This document shows, piece after piece, positions 24,867 through 34,579 of a DNA stretch of 64,000 bases. How positions within the stretch are numbered: the stretch's first letter is position 1; each line of letters starts with the position of its first letter. The translations under genes were made by a program, and so were the position numbers. The notes under the pieces were generated by a model. It was not told the origin of the DNA. It saw only the letters and a list, made by a program, of their open reading frames with translations, and did not search any database. The DNA is from Sediminibacterium sp. GTDB lineage: Bacteria; Bacteroidota; Bacteroidia; Chitinophagales; Chitinophagaceae. Location of the stretch: positions 1 to 64,000 of the forward strand of contig JAEUVE010000020.1 of the NCBI GenBank assembly GCA_016786865.1. Reading direction: 5' to 3'.

Positions 24867-25700
24867 CTAATGACCCAACAGAATATGCTCCGATTTAAGC
24901 GGTTTACCGAAGAAAATTGCCCCGTTGTGGTCAAAATCGGCCGTGGAATCGGTGGTACAGAACCGAATTTGCCCGCCTGTGGAACATTTTTCTGCTATTT
25001 CGGGGTGTCGCTGCAGGTAATCGGCCAGGCTGGAAGCCACAATGCTGCCCTGGGGCACCACCCGGATATGAGGTGGTAAATAAGCGCTGATCTTGGGTAT
25101 CAGCAAAGGGTAATGGGTGCAGGCCAGCAGCAGGGTATCGATCCGGGGATCTGTTGCCAGCAAATGATCAATGTGTTTTTTTACAAAATAATCGGCGCCC
25201 GGGCCATCGGATTCTCCGTTTTCCACTATCGGCACCCACATGGGGCAGGCTTCCTGGTATACACTGGCCTCCGGAAAAAAATGGTGGATCTCCAGCAGGT
25301 AGCTCTCACTTTGCACTGTTCCGGTGGTTGCCAGTACCCCTATATGGTTGGTTTGGGAATAGTTCCCGATCACTTCGGCCGTTGGGCGTATGACCCCCAA
25401 TACGCGCTTATGGGGCGCATATACGGGCAGGTTCTTTTGCTGAATATTGCGCAGCGCCTTGGCAGATGCGGTATTACAGGCCAATACCACCAGTTCACAG
25501 CCCTGTTCAAAAAACCATTGCACGGCTTCCCAGGTATACTGGTAAACCGTTTCGAATGAACGGGTACCATAGGGGGCCCGGGCATTATCGCCCAGGTAAA
25601 TATAATCATAGGAAGGTAGCGCCGCCACCAGTTCCTTTAAAATGGTAAGGCCACCATACCCGCTGTCGAATACACCAATCGGCGCCTGTTTTACTTGCAT
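24867..25700 (-). CDS. murI: Glutamate racemase
   Basis: This 277-residue enzyme makes D-glutamate for peptidoglycan. The catalytic residues are visible: Asp12 in GVFDSGYGGLTIL, Cys75 in VVLACNTASA, and Cys194 with His196 in LLACTHYPLL. The segment YLGDNARAPYGTRS is also diagnostic. It lies downstream of the ompH genes but is separated from them by a terminator. Confidence 0.95.
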   Translation of the reverse strand: MQVKQAPIGVFDSGYGGLTILKELVAALPSYDYIYLGDNARAPYGTRSFETVYQYTWEAVQWFFEQGCELVVLACNTASAKALRNIQQKNLPVYAPHKRVLGVIRPTAEVIGNYSQTNHIGVLATTGTVQSESYLLEIHHFFPEASVYQEACPMWVPIVENGESDGPGADYFVKKHIDHLLATDPRIDTLLLACTHYPLLIPKISAYLPPHIRVVPQGSIVASSLADYLQRHPEIAEKCSTGGQIRFCTTDSTADFDHNGAIFFGKPLKSEHILLGH

Positions 25701-25717
25701 AGGTTAAAGATACACCC

Positions 25718-25750
25718 AAAAAAAGACCCGTCTTTACAGACAGGTCTTTT
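25718..25750. terminator. Rho-independent terminator between ompH and murI
   Basis: AAAAGACCCGTC and GACAGGTCTTTT arms (one mismatch) with a six-base loop carry A and T runs on both sides. It follows the second ompH gene and precedes murI on the minus strand. Confidence 0.85.
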
Positions 25751-25770
25751 CAAAATATACTAAGATGAAA

Positions 25771-26385
25771 TTATCCTTTAGGTTTAGCTGCTGGTTTTGC
25801 AGGTGCTGCACTGCCTGCCACTGTACCGCCGGCTGCTTTCCATGCATCTTCTACTTCCTTAGGTAAAGGCAGTTTCAGTTTCATGGCTACACGAATGGTT
25901 ACATTGTCCAGTAATGGTGGCTGCATGTAAGGAGAAATGGTTTCTGCCTTCAGCAGAATAGTATACTTCTGCTCAGCTACAACTGCTTGTACTGCTTCGA
26001 AGATTTTTTGTTTGTATGGCGCAAGTAATTGCTCATACTTGGCTTCTTCCATTTGCTGCTGGTACTGCTGCCAGTTTACCAGTTTGTAGCGCAATTGCAT
26101 GATTTCACGGGTTGCCATTTCTCTTGCTTTGGCTGGCATGGTAGCAGAATCTTTTTTGAAGATGCTGTCTCTACGCTGGAAATCTGTAAGAGTCCACTTG
26201 TATTCTTCCTGTAAGGAATCCAAACGGTAGCTGTTGATCAGGGTATCAATTTTATTGATGCCAGGGAACAATACCAGAGCAGACTGCTCGTCGAAGTACC
26301 CGATCTTTGGTGCCTGTGCCTTTGCACTATTGCTGAACAGAAAACCCGCCGCAAAAACCGCACACACTAAAAGGAATTTTTTCAT
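25771..26385 (-). CDS. OmpH/Skp family periplasmic chaperone (second copy)
   Basis: The 204-residue protein has a signal peptide (to about residue 23, NSAKAQA) and a long charged helical region rich in Gln, Glu and Lys (TLTDFQRRDSIFKKD, LRYKLVNWQQYQQQMEEAK), as expected for the coiled-coil tentacles of Skp. A proline/alanine/lysine tail ends the protein. Skp-type chaperones hold unfolded outer membrane proteins on the way to BamA. It follows the first ompH gene and bamA in one transcription direction, fitting this role. Confidence 0.88.
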   Translation of the reverse strand: MKKFLLVCAVFAAGFLFSNSAKAQAPKIGYFDEQSALVLFPGINKIDTLINSYRLDSLQEEYKWTLTDFQRRDSIFKKDSATMPAKAREMATREIMQLRYKLVNWQQYQQQMEEAKYEQLLAPYKQKIFEAVQAVVAEQKYTILLKAETISPYMQPPLLDNVTIRVAMKLKLPLPKEVEDAWKAAGGTVAGSAAPAKPAAKPKG

Positions 26386-26417
26386 TGTAATGAAATTTAT
26401 TGTTTGTTGTTGATTGA

Positions 26418-26936
26418 CTAAAATTTAATCCCCATTTCCCGCAGCACTTCATCGCTCTTATCCAGCTTGGGGTCGGCAAATATAACGGTAATTCCTTCAC
26501 TTTTATCGAGCACAAAATCATAAAAACGGGCTATGGAAATCTTTTGAATGGCATTGTACACTTTGTCCTGGATGGGCTTCACCAGCTTCTGGCGCTCTTT
26601 GAACAGATCCCCTTCATAACCAAAGCGTTTTTTTTGCAGTTCCCGTACTTCCTTTTCTTTCACAAAAAGCTCGTCTTCGCGTTTTTTCTTCAACTCTTCG
26701 GTGAGCATGATCTGCTCGGCCTCGTAGTTTTTATACATTTTGTCTAGTATCACCTGCTTTTCGTCTATTTCCTTCTGCCACTGCTCTCCCAGTTGCTGCA
26801 ACTTGGCATCGGCTGCCTTGTATTCAGGAACCTTGCTCAGGATATACTTGGTATCGATGATGGCATACCGCTGCTGGGCATGTACACCTACAGACAGGCC
26901 AACAAGGGCAATCAACACTAGAAATAGTTTCTGCAT
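26418..26936 (-). CDS. OmpH/Skp family periplasmic chaperone (first copy)
   Basis: The 172-residue protein has a signal peptide cleaved near residue 20 (VHAQQ), then YAIIDTKYILSKVPEYKAAD, the usual start of Bacteroidota OmpH proteins, and a long charged coiled-coil (EQIMLTEELKKKREDELFVKEKEV). It acts in the periplasm, delivering unfolded outer membrane proteins to the Bam complex. It starts 15 bases downstream of bamA, so the two are almost certainly cotranscribed and assembled under common control. Confidence 0.92.
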   Translation of the reverse strand: MQKLFLVLIALVGLSVGVHAQQRYAIIDTKYILSKVPEYKAADAKLQQLGEQWQKEIDEKQVILDKMYKNYEAEQIMLTEELKKKREDELFVKEKEVRELQKKRFGYEGDLFKERQKLVKPIQDKVYNAIQKISIARFYDFVLDKSEGITVIFADPKLDKSDEVLREMGIKF

Positions 26937-26951
26937 ATAACCGGTTTTTAA

Positions 26952-29693
26952 TTATTCAGGTTCAAAACCTAACATAAAGGTAAAGCGGGCCGCATCCTTC
27001 ATGGAGTTGGTTCCTGTAAACCTATCCAATCCTATGCCATAATCAAATCCGAGCAAACCAAACATCGGCAGGTAGAAACGCATACCCAGACCCACAGATC
27101 TACGCAGCTGGAATGGATTGTAATCCTTAAAGCTATACCATCCGTTGGCAGCCTCAAAGAATCCGAGCGCAAAAATGGTGCTGCTTGGGTTCAGACTGAG
27201 CGGATAACGCATCTCCATGGTGTACTTATTGAATATAGTAAAGTACTGACTGGCTCGCTGCTGATCGGGGTTCACCCTTGGGTTGGAGGTTTCATACACC
27301 GGATAACCTCTGTGTGCTACGATATCGAAACCGAGCAGGGCAAACTGGTTGGTTAATCCCGCATCTCCCACCTGGAATCGTTCAAACGGCGATACTTTCA
27401 GGTCGGTATTGAACCTGCCCACAAAACCATACTTGGCTGCAAACCGCAGTACAAACTGCTTGTTCCGGTCTTCTCCGTGTGGTTTACCCAATGGTACAAA
27501 CCACTCCCCGTTGAAGCGCCACTTGTGGTATTCAATCCATTTATACGGATTGTCTGCAGGGTTGATATTGCTGTTGATTAATGAATATGGTGGTGTGATC
27601 TGCAGGCTGGCCAGGAAGTTGGAACCGGTTCTTGGGAACATCGGCTGATCGATGGACGAACGCTGCAGGGCAATTCTTAAGTTCAGGTTGTTCACTACAC
27701 CATTGTCGAAGCCGGGCAGATTGGTCGGATCAATCGCATAATTGCTCAACTTGTAACGGGTATAGTTTACCCCCATCGACAGGGAGAAATAGTCGTCTGG
27801 CCACTTCAGCTGCTTTGCTATACTGGCGGTTACACCGGTTGTGGATATATAACGGCTGTTGGCTACGGATGGATCATAATATCCGGTGATCGGATCGTAG
27901 GTCTGGCCGTATTTCGTATTGAATACACTTACCGTTAAGGCATTTCTTTTCTTTCCGCCCAACCATGGCTCGGTGAATGAGAAGTTATAGGAACGGAAGG
28001 CCTTACCGTTACTCTGAATACGCAAGCTCAGTTTCTGGCCATCACCCATTGGCAACGGATCCCAGGCTGATTTGCGGAACAGGTTCTTAGCAGAGAAGTT
28101 GTTGAACGAAACCCCAAGGGTACCGGTTAATCCGATCAGACCGCCCCATCCTGCACTCAGCTCCAGCTGGTCGCTGGACTTTTCTTCCACACTATAGTTG
28201 ATATCCACGGTTCCGTCTTCCTGGTTGGGTACCGGGTTCGGTGTAATTTTTTCCTGATTAAAATAGTTCAGCTGTGCCAGTTCACGAATGGAACGGATCA
28301 GCAACTGCCGGCTGAATTTCTCCCCGGGGATGGTTCTGATCTCCCTCCGGATTACATATTCCTTGGTTCGGTCGTTTCCGGTAATCCGCACATTCTTAAT
28401 GGTTGCCTGCGGACCCTCGATCAGCCTGATTTCGAAATCGATGGTATCGTTGTACACCGCAGTTTCTACAGGTTCTGCGCGGAAGAACAGATAACCATCG
28501 TCCTGATACAGTCCGCTGATATCGCCTCCGTCGGGTGAAGATGATTTACCCAGTTTCTTGTTCAGTACTTCCTGGTTGTAGATATCTCCCTTCCTGATAG
28601 CCAGGATAGTTGATAAAATAGAATCGGAATACTTGGTATTTCCTCTCCAGGTAATGTTTCCGAAATAATATTTACGACCCTCGTTCATCTTGATATCGAT
28701 GTTGAGGAGGCCTTTTCCTACGCTGTATACAGTATCTTTTTCGATCACCGCATCGCGGAAACCAAGGGTATTGTAGTAATCCAGCAGGCTCTCTTTGTCT
28801 TCCAGGTATTTCTTTTCGTCGAATTTGGCAGAGGAAAGCTTGATCCGCACATAGGGGTTCAGTACCCGCTTGGTTTTACTGAATGTCAGGAACCCTTTTT
28901 CCTGCAGGTATTCCTCAAATGTATATTTATCGGGGGTTACAATTCTGCCACTGTCCTGGAGCGGATACAGGGTGAGCCTGGATTTTTCCTTCGAACCCTT
29001 CAGTTGCTTTTTCAGCTTGGCTTCATCCTGTGTATTGTCTCCGAAGTTGATGTTATTGATCTTGATCTTGGAACCCTTGTCGATAATGAAATCCAGCGCC
29101 AGGGTGTTGTTCATGGATGAATCCTTGCGCTCCACTACTTTCACGCTTGTTTCGCGGTATCCCTTTTCTGCAAAGAATTTTTTGATGACTTCGGATGCCG
29201 TGATTTTCATGTTTTCGGTAACCACCCTGTTGGGTACCAACCCGGTTTTTCCGCGCAGATCGTCCTGCTGTCCTTTGGGGATTCCCTTAAAATAAAAATT
29301 GGAAAGGCGGGGCCTTTCGGTTACTGCTATTTCTAATTCAATCTCTTTCCCGGTTACCTTGGTTACAAAAATCTCTACGTCGCTGAAGTAATTCTGTCCC
29401 CATAATTTGTTGATGGCTTTGGCAAACTGATCGCCTCCCGGTATGGCTATTTCATCGCCCACGCTGATATTGGCGATGGAAATCAGCAGGTTTTCGTCGA
29501 AAAAGCGGTTTCCCGTTACCTTAATAGCTGCGACTTTGTATTTTTTTGGCGTCTTCTGATTGAACAGGTTAATCAGGTCTGCCTCAATAGAGGTGATGGT
29601 GGTATCGGAGCCGGATGTCTGTTGTGCAAAAGCTGATTGAGAAAACAATAAAACAACTAAAGCGAACAATGATAATTTAAACACTTTCTGCAT
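26952..29693 (-). CDS. bamA: Outer membrane protein assembly factor BamA
   Basis: The 913-residue protein has a signal peptide (to QSAFAQ), a series of POTRA repeats (about 50-480; for example KVAAIKVTGNRFFDENLL and NVRITGNDRTKEYVIRREI), and a C-terminal 16-strand barrel. The barrel includes LSAGWGGLIGLTGTLGVSFNN and ends FTFMLGFEPE. BamA is the essential insertase that folds beta-barrel proteins into the outer membrane. It sits between uppS and two Skp-type chaperone genes, the standard Bacteroidota arrangement. Confidence 0.96.
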   Translation of the reverse strand: MQKVFKLSLFALVVLLFSQSAFAQQTSGSDTTITSIEADLINLFNQKTPKKYKVAAIKVTGNRFFDENLLISIANISVGDEIAIPGGDQFAKAINKLWGQNYFSDVEIFVTKVTGKEIELEIAVTERPRLSNFYFKGIPKGQQDDLRGKTGLVPNRVVTENMKITASEVIKKFFAEKGYRETSVKVVERKDSSMNNTLALDFIIDKGSKIKINNINFGDNTQDEAKLKKQLKGSKEKSRLTLYPLQDSGRIVTPDKYTFEEYLQEKGFLTFSKTKRVLNPYVRIKLSSAKFDEKKYLEDKESLLDYYNTLGFRDAVIEKDTVYSVGKGLLNIDIKMNEGRKYYFGNITWRGNTKYSDSILSTILAIRKGDIYNQEVLNKKLGKSSSPDGGDISGLYQDDGYLFFRAEPVETAVYNDTIDFEIRLIEGPQATIKNVRITGNDRTKEYVIRREIRTIPGEKFSRQLLIRSIRELAQLNYFNQEKITPNPVPNQEDGTVDINYSVEEKSSDQLELSAGWGGLIGLTGTLGVSFNNFSAKNLFRKSAWDPLPMGDGQKLSLRIQSNGKAFRSYNFSFTEPWLGGKKRNALTVSVFNTKYGQTYDPITGYYDPSVANSRYISTTGVTASIAKQLKWPDDYFSLSMGVNYTRYKLSNYAIDPTNLPGFDNGVVNNLNLRIALQRSSIDQPMFPRTGSNFLASLQITPPYSLINSNINPADNPYKWIEYHKWRFNGEWFVPLGKPHGEDRNKQFVLRFAAKYGFVGRFNTDLKVSPFERFQVGDAGLTNQFALLGFDIVAHRGYPVYETSNPRVNPDQQRASQYFTIFNKYTMEMRYPLSLNPSSTIFALGFFEAANGWYSFKDYNPFQLRRSVGLGMRFYLPMFGLLGFDYGIGLDRFTGTNSMKDAARFTFMLGFEPE

Positions 29694-29836
29694 CCCGTTT
29701 CTGTTTGTTCTGTTGCCGGTTGATTAGCTCCGTGCACGCAGCAATTAATTTGGTTTATTTAGGCTGGGCAAATTAACCCGAATAATGAAAACTGTTTGTT
29801 AAATCCCCGGCCTGTATTGGTTTTGTGTTAAAATGG

Positions 29837-30607
29837 TTATCCCTGTATTGTTTCCTCCTGGATCTGCTGGCCGGTTTTACCGAACCTTCGTTCCCTGGAT
29901 TGAAAATCAATAATGGCTTCGTACAGGTTCTCTTTTCTGAAATCCGGCCAGCGCGTATTGGTAAAATACAACTCGGCATAAGCCAGCTGGTACAACAGAA
30001 AATTACTGATCCGGTATTCGCCACTGGTTCTGATCATCAGCTCCGGATCCGGAAACTCACTGGTAGTAAGGTAGTTCTGTAAGGTATCGGCACAGATTCC
30101 TTCTGGGTCTACCTTGCCGGCCTTTACATCCCTCGCTATATTTTTTACCGCATTCACCAGTTCCCACCGGCTGCTGTAACTCAATGCCATAATGAGGTTC
30201 AGCCCCGTATTCTTCTCCGTCATCTGCAATGCTTCCTGCAGCTCCCTGTATGCATTTTCCGGCAGCATCTTCATGTCGCCGATTACATGCAGGCGGATAT
30301 TGTTCTTGTTCAGGATGGGGACCTCCTTGTGTATGGTATCTACCAACAGGCTCATCAATCCTTCTACCTCCTGCTGTGGCCGATCCCAGTTTTCTGTACT
30401 GAATGCATAAAGCGTGAGGTACTGTATCCCCAACTCTGCTGCTCCCTCCACAATATCCCGAACGCTTTCCACACCATGGAAATGGCCATAGAGGCGTTCC
30501 TGTCCCTTTTCCTCTGCCCATCGGCCATTCCCATCCATAATGATGGCAATATGGCGGGGCAAACGGTCCTTGTTTATTTTAGACAAAAGGGGTTCCTGCT
30601 GAAGCAT
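29837..30607 (-). CDS. uppS: Isoprenyl (undecaprenyl) diphosphate synthase
   Basis: This 256-residue cis-prenyltransferase makes undecaprenyl diphosphate, the lipid carrier for peptidoglycan and surface polysaccharides. The catalytic Asp25 is in HIAIIMDGNGRWAEEKG. Other signatures are YLTLYAFSTENWDRP, LNLIMALSYSSRWELV and the C-terminal PDPELMIRTSGEYRISNFLLYQLAYAE in two overlapping motifs. It lies upstream of bamA with a 143-base gap that may contain a separate bamA promoter. Confidence 0.95.
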   Translation of the reverse strand: MLQQEPLLSKINKDRLPRHIAIIMDGNGRWAEEKGQERLYGHFHGVESVRDIVEGAAELGIQYLTLYAFSTENWDRPQQEVEGLMSLLVDTIHKEVPILNKNNIRLHVIGDMKMLPENAYRELQEALQMTEKNTGLNLIMALSYSSRWELVNAVKNIARDVKAGKVDPEGICADTLQNYLTTSEFPDPELMIRTSGEYRISNFLLYQLAYAELYFTNTRWPDFRKENLYEAIIDFQSRERRFGKTGQQIQEETIQG

Positions 30608-30683
30608 GCGCTCAATTTAGGGTGCAAAATTAACAAAATCAACGGTTTCTGAGGATTTAAATACGATTAATCGCTGCTGTGGC

Positions 30684-31535
30684 TTAATTGGTAGGGCATC
30701 GGTAGGTCTGCAAATTGAAAGAGAGGCCTACTTTCAAGGTGGCAAAAGCATCCGCATTGAGACTGTTCCCGCGCTGGCGGCCTTTTATACCAATAGAAGT
30801 GCCTGTTTCATAACTCCTGTCCTGCAATAAAAATGCCGGGGAGGCCGACCCGTCGGGCAAGGGGGGAAAGGCGTCCGGTCCGGCATACTGGCCGCTTACA
30901 TCGTCGAGGTAGTCGGTATTGGTAAACCGGTATACCAGCTCGGCAAAGAGATTCATCCTTGGATTTAGGGCATATTTTACCCCCAGGGTAAATGGAATGG
31001 CTATGGCGGTATTGCCGTAGGGGTTCAGGTTGGGGTACAGGGAACTTCCCTGACCTTCCGTTCCCAACGGGCGCAACAGGTATTTCTGTCCGTTCAGGTA
31101 GGCATAGGGATCATAGGAAAAAATGCCTACTCCCAGGCCTATATACGGGGTGAAATTGTACCCCTCAAATCCCGGCTGAAAACGGAAGAAATTGAAATCG
31201 CCCGACACACTGAATTCATATACATTGCTGTTAAAGCTCAGATTTCTCCTCCGCTGAACGGAATTGTCGCTGTACCGGTCGGAATAACCCAGCAGGGCAT
31301 ATTCTCCCGATACCCGGATTCCCACATAATTCGTGAGTTGTTTTCGGTAAAAAAGGCCAAAAGCCAGTTTGGGACTGTTGAGCTTTGCATCGGGGTTCAG
31401 GTCGCCAAAATAATGCCCAAGTCCTATTCCAACACCCAGCTCACCGGTATGCACAAAGCTTTCCATCAACTGGGCTTTGGACACCGACCAGGACCACATC
31501 ATCAAGAACAAAACACCTGTGCGCTTCAACATCAT
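30684..31535 (-). CDS. DUF6089-type outer membrane beta-barrel protein
   Basis: The 283-residue protein begins with a signal peptide (SWSVSKAQ) and then an eight-strand porin-like barrel: GELGVGIGLGHYFGDLNPDA, FGLFYRKQLTNYVGIRVSGEY, FTPYIGLGVGIFSYDPYAY, NLFAELVYRFTNTDYLDDV and a final barrel strand. This family is found beside uppS and bamA in many Bacteroidota. Its function is not established; position suggests an envelope role. Two adjacent ATG codons make the exact start uncertain by one codon. Confidence 0.85.
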   Translation of the reverse strand: MMLKRTGVLFLMMWSWSVSKAQLMESFVHTGELGVGIGLGHYFGDLNPDAKLNSPKLAFGLFYRKQLTNYVGIRVSGEYALLGYSDRYSDNSVQRRRNLSFNSNVYEFSVSGDFNFFRFQPGFEGYNFTPYIGLGVGIFSYDPYAYLNGQKYLLRPLGTEGQGSSLYPNLNPYGNTAIAIPFTLGVKYALNPRMNLFAELVYRFTNTDYLDDVSGQYAGPDAFPPLPDGSASPAFLLQDRSYETGTSIGIKGRQRGNSLNADAFATLKVGLSFNLQTYRCPTN

Positions 31536-31589
31536 ATTATTACGGAGTAACTATTTGTAAAGTAGCATCAAATTTCATCACCAGAAAAG

Positions 31590-32468
31590 TTAATTTCTCT
31601 TATCAAGACCCCATGTTAGCTTGGAACGCAGCGTAGAAAGAAAAGTATTTTCGTTCAGGCGGATCAGGTTCACCCCAAAATTTTCCTTTCGAACAGCCAG
31701 TTGAACTGTTTTGGGTACAATCTCTCTTCTTGCATCCATGGCACAAATAAACTGATCGGCCCTTCCTTCCACTTCAAACGAAATCACGTTGTTGTCCGGT
31801 ACCACAATAGAACGTACGTTCAGGTTATGCGGCGCCACCGGTGTTATGACCAGACTCGATGAATCGGGAAACAGGATCGGTCCATTGCAACTCAGGTTGT
31901 ATCCGGTTGATCCGGTTGGCGTGGCTACAATCAGCCCGTCTGCCCAATACGTATTCAGGAACTCTCCGTTCATGTAGGTATGAATCTTGATCATGGGAGA
32001 AATATCCCGCTTATGTATTGCAAATTCATTGAGGGCAAAAGGCGCATCTGCAAACAGCGGCATATTGGCATCCAGGTGAATCAGGGTTCGCTTATCGATG
32101 ATGAATGTATGGTTCACCAACGACTCTACTGCAAGCGATAATTCTTCGCGGCTGATGCTTGCCAGAAATCCGAGGCGGCCAAAATTGATGCCCAGCAGGG
32201 GTATATTTTTTTCCTTCACCAGGGTTACCGCATCCAGCATGGTGCCGTCTCCTCCCAAACTGATCAGGCAGTCGATGGTTTCATCCAGGTCTTCCGAACC
32301 GCCAAAAGAAAGCAGGTTTCTGGTGAGGTGTTCCGGTATATGAAATTGTTCCATCAGGGTATTGTACAACAGGATATCCGTATCGTACCTCCCCAGCTCT
32401 TCCAATAAAATCAACAAAGGATTTTCCTGTTCTATATCCAAACCACGGCTGTAGATGGCTACCTTCAT
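31590..32468 (-). CDS. nadK: NAD kinase
   Basis: The 292-residue enzyme phosphorylates NAD to NADP. The ATP/NAD site Gly-Gly-Asp-Gly-Thr is at residues 72-76 (SLGGDGTMLDAV). The second motif reads GSTGYNLSCNGPI and continues into LVITPVAPHNLNVRS. Length and motifs match bacterial NadK. It is cytoplasmic and lies between a CBS-domain gene (upstream) and the DUF6089 gene (downstream) on the minus strand. Confidence 0.95.
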   Translation of the reverse strand: MKVAIYSRGLDIEQENPLLILLEELGRYDTDILLYNTLMEQFHIPEHLTRNLLSFGGSEDLDETIDCLISLGGDGTMLDAVTLVKEKNIPLLGINFGRLGFLASISREELSLAVESLVNHTFIIDKRTLIHLDANMPLFADAPFALNEFAIHKRDISPMIKIHTYMNGEFLNTYWADGLIVATPTGSTGYNLSCNGPILFPDSSSLVITPVAPHNLNVRSIVVPDNNVISFEVEGRADQFICAMDARREIVPKTVQLAVRKENFGVNLIRLNENTFLSTLRSKLTWGLDKRN

Positions 32469-32515
32469 AATCAGATTATTTACACAAATATACAGGGTGC
32501 CTGCTCAAGGAGGCA

Positions 32516-33175
32516 CTACATATTGAGATAGGAAACCAGGTGCTGGTAATTTTCTTTCAGCTCATTGGCGTATTCTTCTTCTCCAAAATAATAACGAACT
32601 ACATAGTCGTATCGCTGGAAGGTGGCCACGATATCCGATACCTCATTCTTGTTGATCTTGATCGTAACGATCACCTGTCCTGTTCCGGCTTCGGTATAAG
32701 TATTGAGCTGGGTGATATAGGAGTCGTTGGTTTCTACCAGTCTGCTGAGTTCTCCAAATGAAAAATTCCTTTTTTCTGTTTCCAGCACAATTACCGCTCC
32801 CGGCTCTTCCATGCCCAGAAACAACGAAACGGCTTTAATCAGCTCCTTGGCCAGTACCACGCCCTTGAGTTCCATTTGTTCGTTTACCACCGGCAACAGG
32901 GAGAGGTCGTGGTTCGATATCAGCTTCAGGGCCGTCAGAAAATGTTCTTCCTGCCTTACATAAATCTTCTGTAAAAATTCTTCTGATCCAAGGTGGGTAT
33001 CGCTTTCTGCTGCATCAATCAGATCATCTTTGGCTATCAGTCCCACGAGCTTGTCTTCACTCAATACCGGCAGGTGCAGCACATCATAATCGTCCATGAG
33101 CTGCAGGGCAAATGTTGCCTTGTCTGTAATATTCAGTGAAGGAAAACTGGTATTTAATAATTGAGATACGAGCAT
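32516..33175 (-). CDS. CBS domain-containing protein
   Basis: The 219-residue cytoplasmic protein carries a pair of CBS motifs in its N-terminal half (LMDDYDVLHLPVLSEDKLVGLI and LKLISNHDLSLLPVVNEQME). An ACT-like region follows (AVIVLETEKRNFSFGELSRLVE onward). CBS pairs bind adenine nucleotides and regulate partner proteins. This CBS-plus-ACT-like protein is usually found next to nadK in Bacteroidota, as here (48-base gap). No partner enzyme is encoded within the gene, so its regulatory target is unknown. Confidence 0.88.
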   Translation of the reverse strand: MLVSQLLNTSFPSLNITDKATFALQLMDDYDVLHLPVLSEDKLVGLIAKDDLIDAAESDTHLGSEEFLQKIYVRQEEHFLTALKLISNHDLSLLPVVNEQMELKGVVLAKELIKAVSLFLGMEEPGAVIVLETEKRNFSFGELSRLVETNDSYITQLNTYTEAGTGQVIVTIKINKNEVSDIVATFQRYDYVVRYYFGEEEYANELKENYQHLVSYLNM

Positions 33176-33184
33176 AAGCCGGAC

Positions 33185-33952
33185 CTATGTATGCGCGGTT
33201 TGCTTTTGAAGGAATCCGTCCAGAATCTGGTTAAATTCTTCGGGCACTTCCATCATTGGCGCATGACCGCATTTATCTATAAAATGCAATTCACTGTTTG
33301 GAATCAATTGATTGAACTCCTTACCAACAAAGGGTGGTGTAATGATATCGTTGTTTCCCCAAATTAATAAGGTAGGCTGTTTGATCTGATTCAGCTCTTC
33401 ACCCAGATTATTGCGGATGGCACTCTTGGCCAGCGCTATAATCTTGATGACCTTGATTCGGTTATTGGTGATCTCAAACACCTCATCCACCAATTCTTTG
33501 GTAGCCATGGCTGGATCATAAAAAGTGAGCTGTGTTTTCTTCTTGATGTATTCGTAGTCGCCCCTTTTGGGATAACTGTCGCCCATTCCGTTTTCGAACA
33601 GGCCACTGCTTCCGGTGAGGATCAGGGATTTAATCTTTTCAGGATGCTTCAACACATGAACCAGCGCCACATGTCCGCCCAGAGAGTTTCCCAATAAATG
33701 AATCTGATTGTATCCCCTTGTTTCCACAAATTTTTGTACATATTTCTCCAGTCCGCCTACGGATGTATGAAATATATCCAGGTCGAACAAAGGCAAAATA
33801 GGTACCACTACTTTGTATTTCTTGCTGAAATAACTCACCAGGTGTTCAAAATTGCTCATCGCACCAAACAATCCATGCAACAACATCAGGGTTTCTCCTT
33901 CTCCTTCCTCTACAAACCTGTACTTATCATCTTGTTTTATCTCGTATATCAT
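33185..33952 (-). CDS. Alpha/beta-fold hydrolase
   Basis: The 255-residue protein has the oxyanion segment LLHGLFGAMSNFEHL and the nucleophile elbow Gly-Asn-Ser90-Leu-Gly-Gly. The acid is in LLIWGNNDIITP and the catalytic His is in FIDKCGHAPMMEVPEEF, so a full Ser-Asp-His triad is present. There is no signal peptide. Lipase, esterase or C-C hydrolase activity is possible and cannot be decided from the sequence. It precedes the CBS gene by 9 bases and is probably cotranscribed with it. Confidence 0.9.
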   Translation of the reverse strand: MIYEIKQDDKYRFVEEGEGETLMLLHGLFGAMSNFEHLVSYFSKKYKVVVPILPLFDLDIFHTSVGGLEKYVQKFVETRGYNQIHLLGNSLGGHVALVHVLKHPEKIKSLILTGSSGLFENGMGDSYPKRGDYEYIKKKTQLTFYDPAMATKELVDEVFEITNNRIKVIKIIALAKSAIRNNLGEELNQIKQPTLLIWGNNDIITPPFVGKEFNQLIPNSELHFIDKCGHAPMMEVPEEFNQILDGFLQKQTAHT

Positions 33953-34036
33953 GCTTTAATATGCAGTTATGCTGTTCCTGCTAAAGTACTGAAAATACGG
34001 CATATTGGTACAGTTATCACGCTTCCTCTATACCCC

Positions 34037-34573
34037 TTAAGCAGGGTTGCTGCCCAAACCACCGAAGAATTGGCTGAGTTCGCCGAACATCCCTTTAAAA
34101 ACAGGGAGCAGGTTTCCGAATAGCTGCAGGGCCTCCGGACCCCAGAAATAAATATATGGATAGGAAATTGAGGCAGCAATGGTTTCTCGTTTTAGCAAAT
34201 GCTGGCTTTCCAGGTAAAACAGTACCACACTAAAGATGGTTACATAAATACAACCAAATAATAATATTCCGCCCAACCTGTTTGCCCAGCCCATCATACT
34301 TAAGTGCAGGGTAGTTTCTACAAGCTTACCCGCTATCCGGGCCAGAAGCATCACGGCGATCATCACCAGCGCAAATGCCAGAAATGGCAGCCAGCTTGCC
34401 TGAACTTCAATGGTACCCGATAACCACCTTGCTACCAGTGAGCTTGTTTTAACTGCTGCGGCCAGACCTACAATGATGGCTAAAAAAGAACAAACCGCCA
34501 TCACCAGCCCCCGGGTTAGCCCTTTGAATACCGCCAACCCAAGAATAGCCAGCAAACAGATATCTATGAACAT
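34037..34573 (-). CDS. CvpA family membrane protein
   Basis: The 178-residue protein has four or five membrane segments. The opening FIDICLLAILGLAVFKGLTRG and the later GILLFGCIYVTIFSVVLFYLE are typical of the CvpA (colicin V production) family. The biochemical function of CvpA is not settled; in several bacteria it contributes to envelope integrity. It is downstream of the YqeY gene by 6 bases, and the gldC-yqeY-cvpA row looks like one operon. Confidence 0.9.
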   Translation of the reverse strand: MFIDICLLAILGLAVFKGLTRGLVMAVCSFLAIIVGLAAAVKTSSLVARWLSGTIEVQASWLPFLAFALVMIAVMLLARIAGKLVETTLHLSMMGWANRLGGILLFGCIYVTIFSVVLFYLESQHLLKRETIAASISYPYIYFWGPEALQLFGNLLPVFKGMFGELSQFFGGLGSNPA

Positions 34574-34579
34574 AAAGGA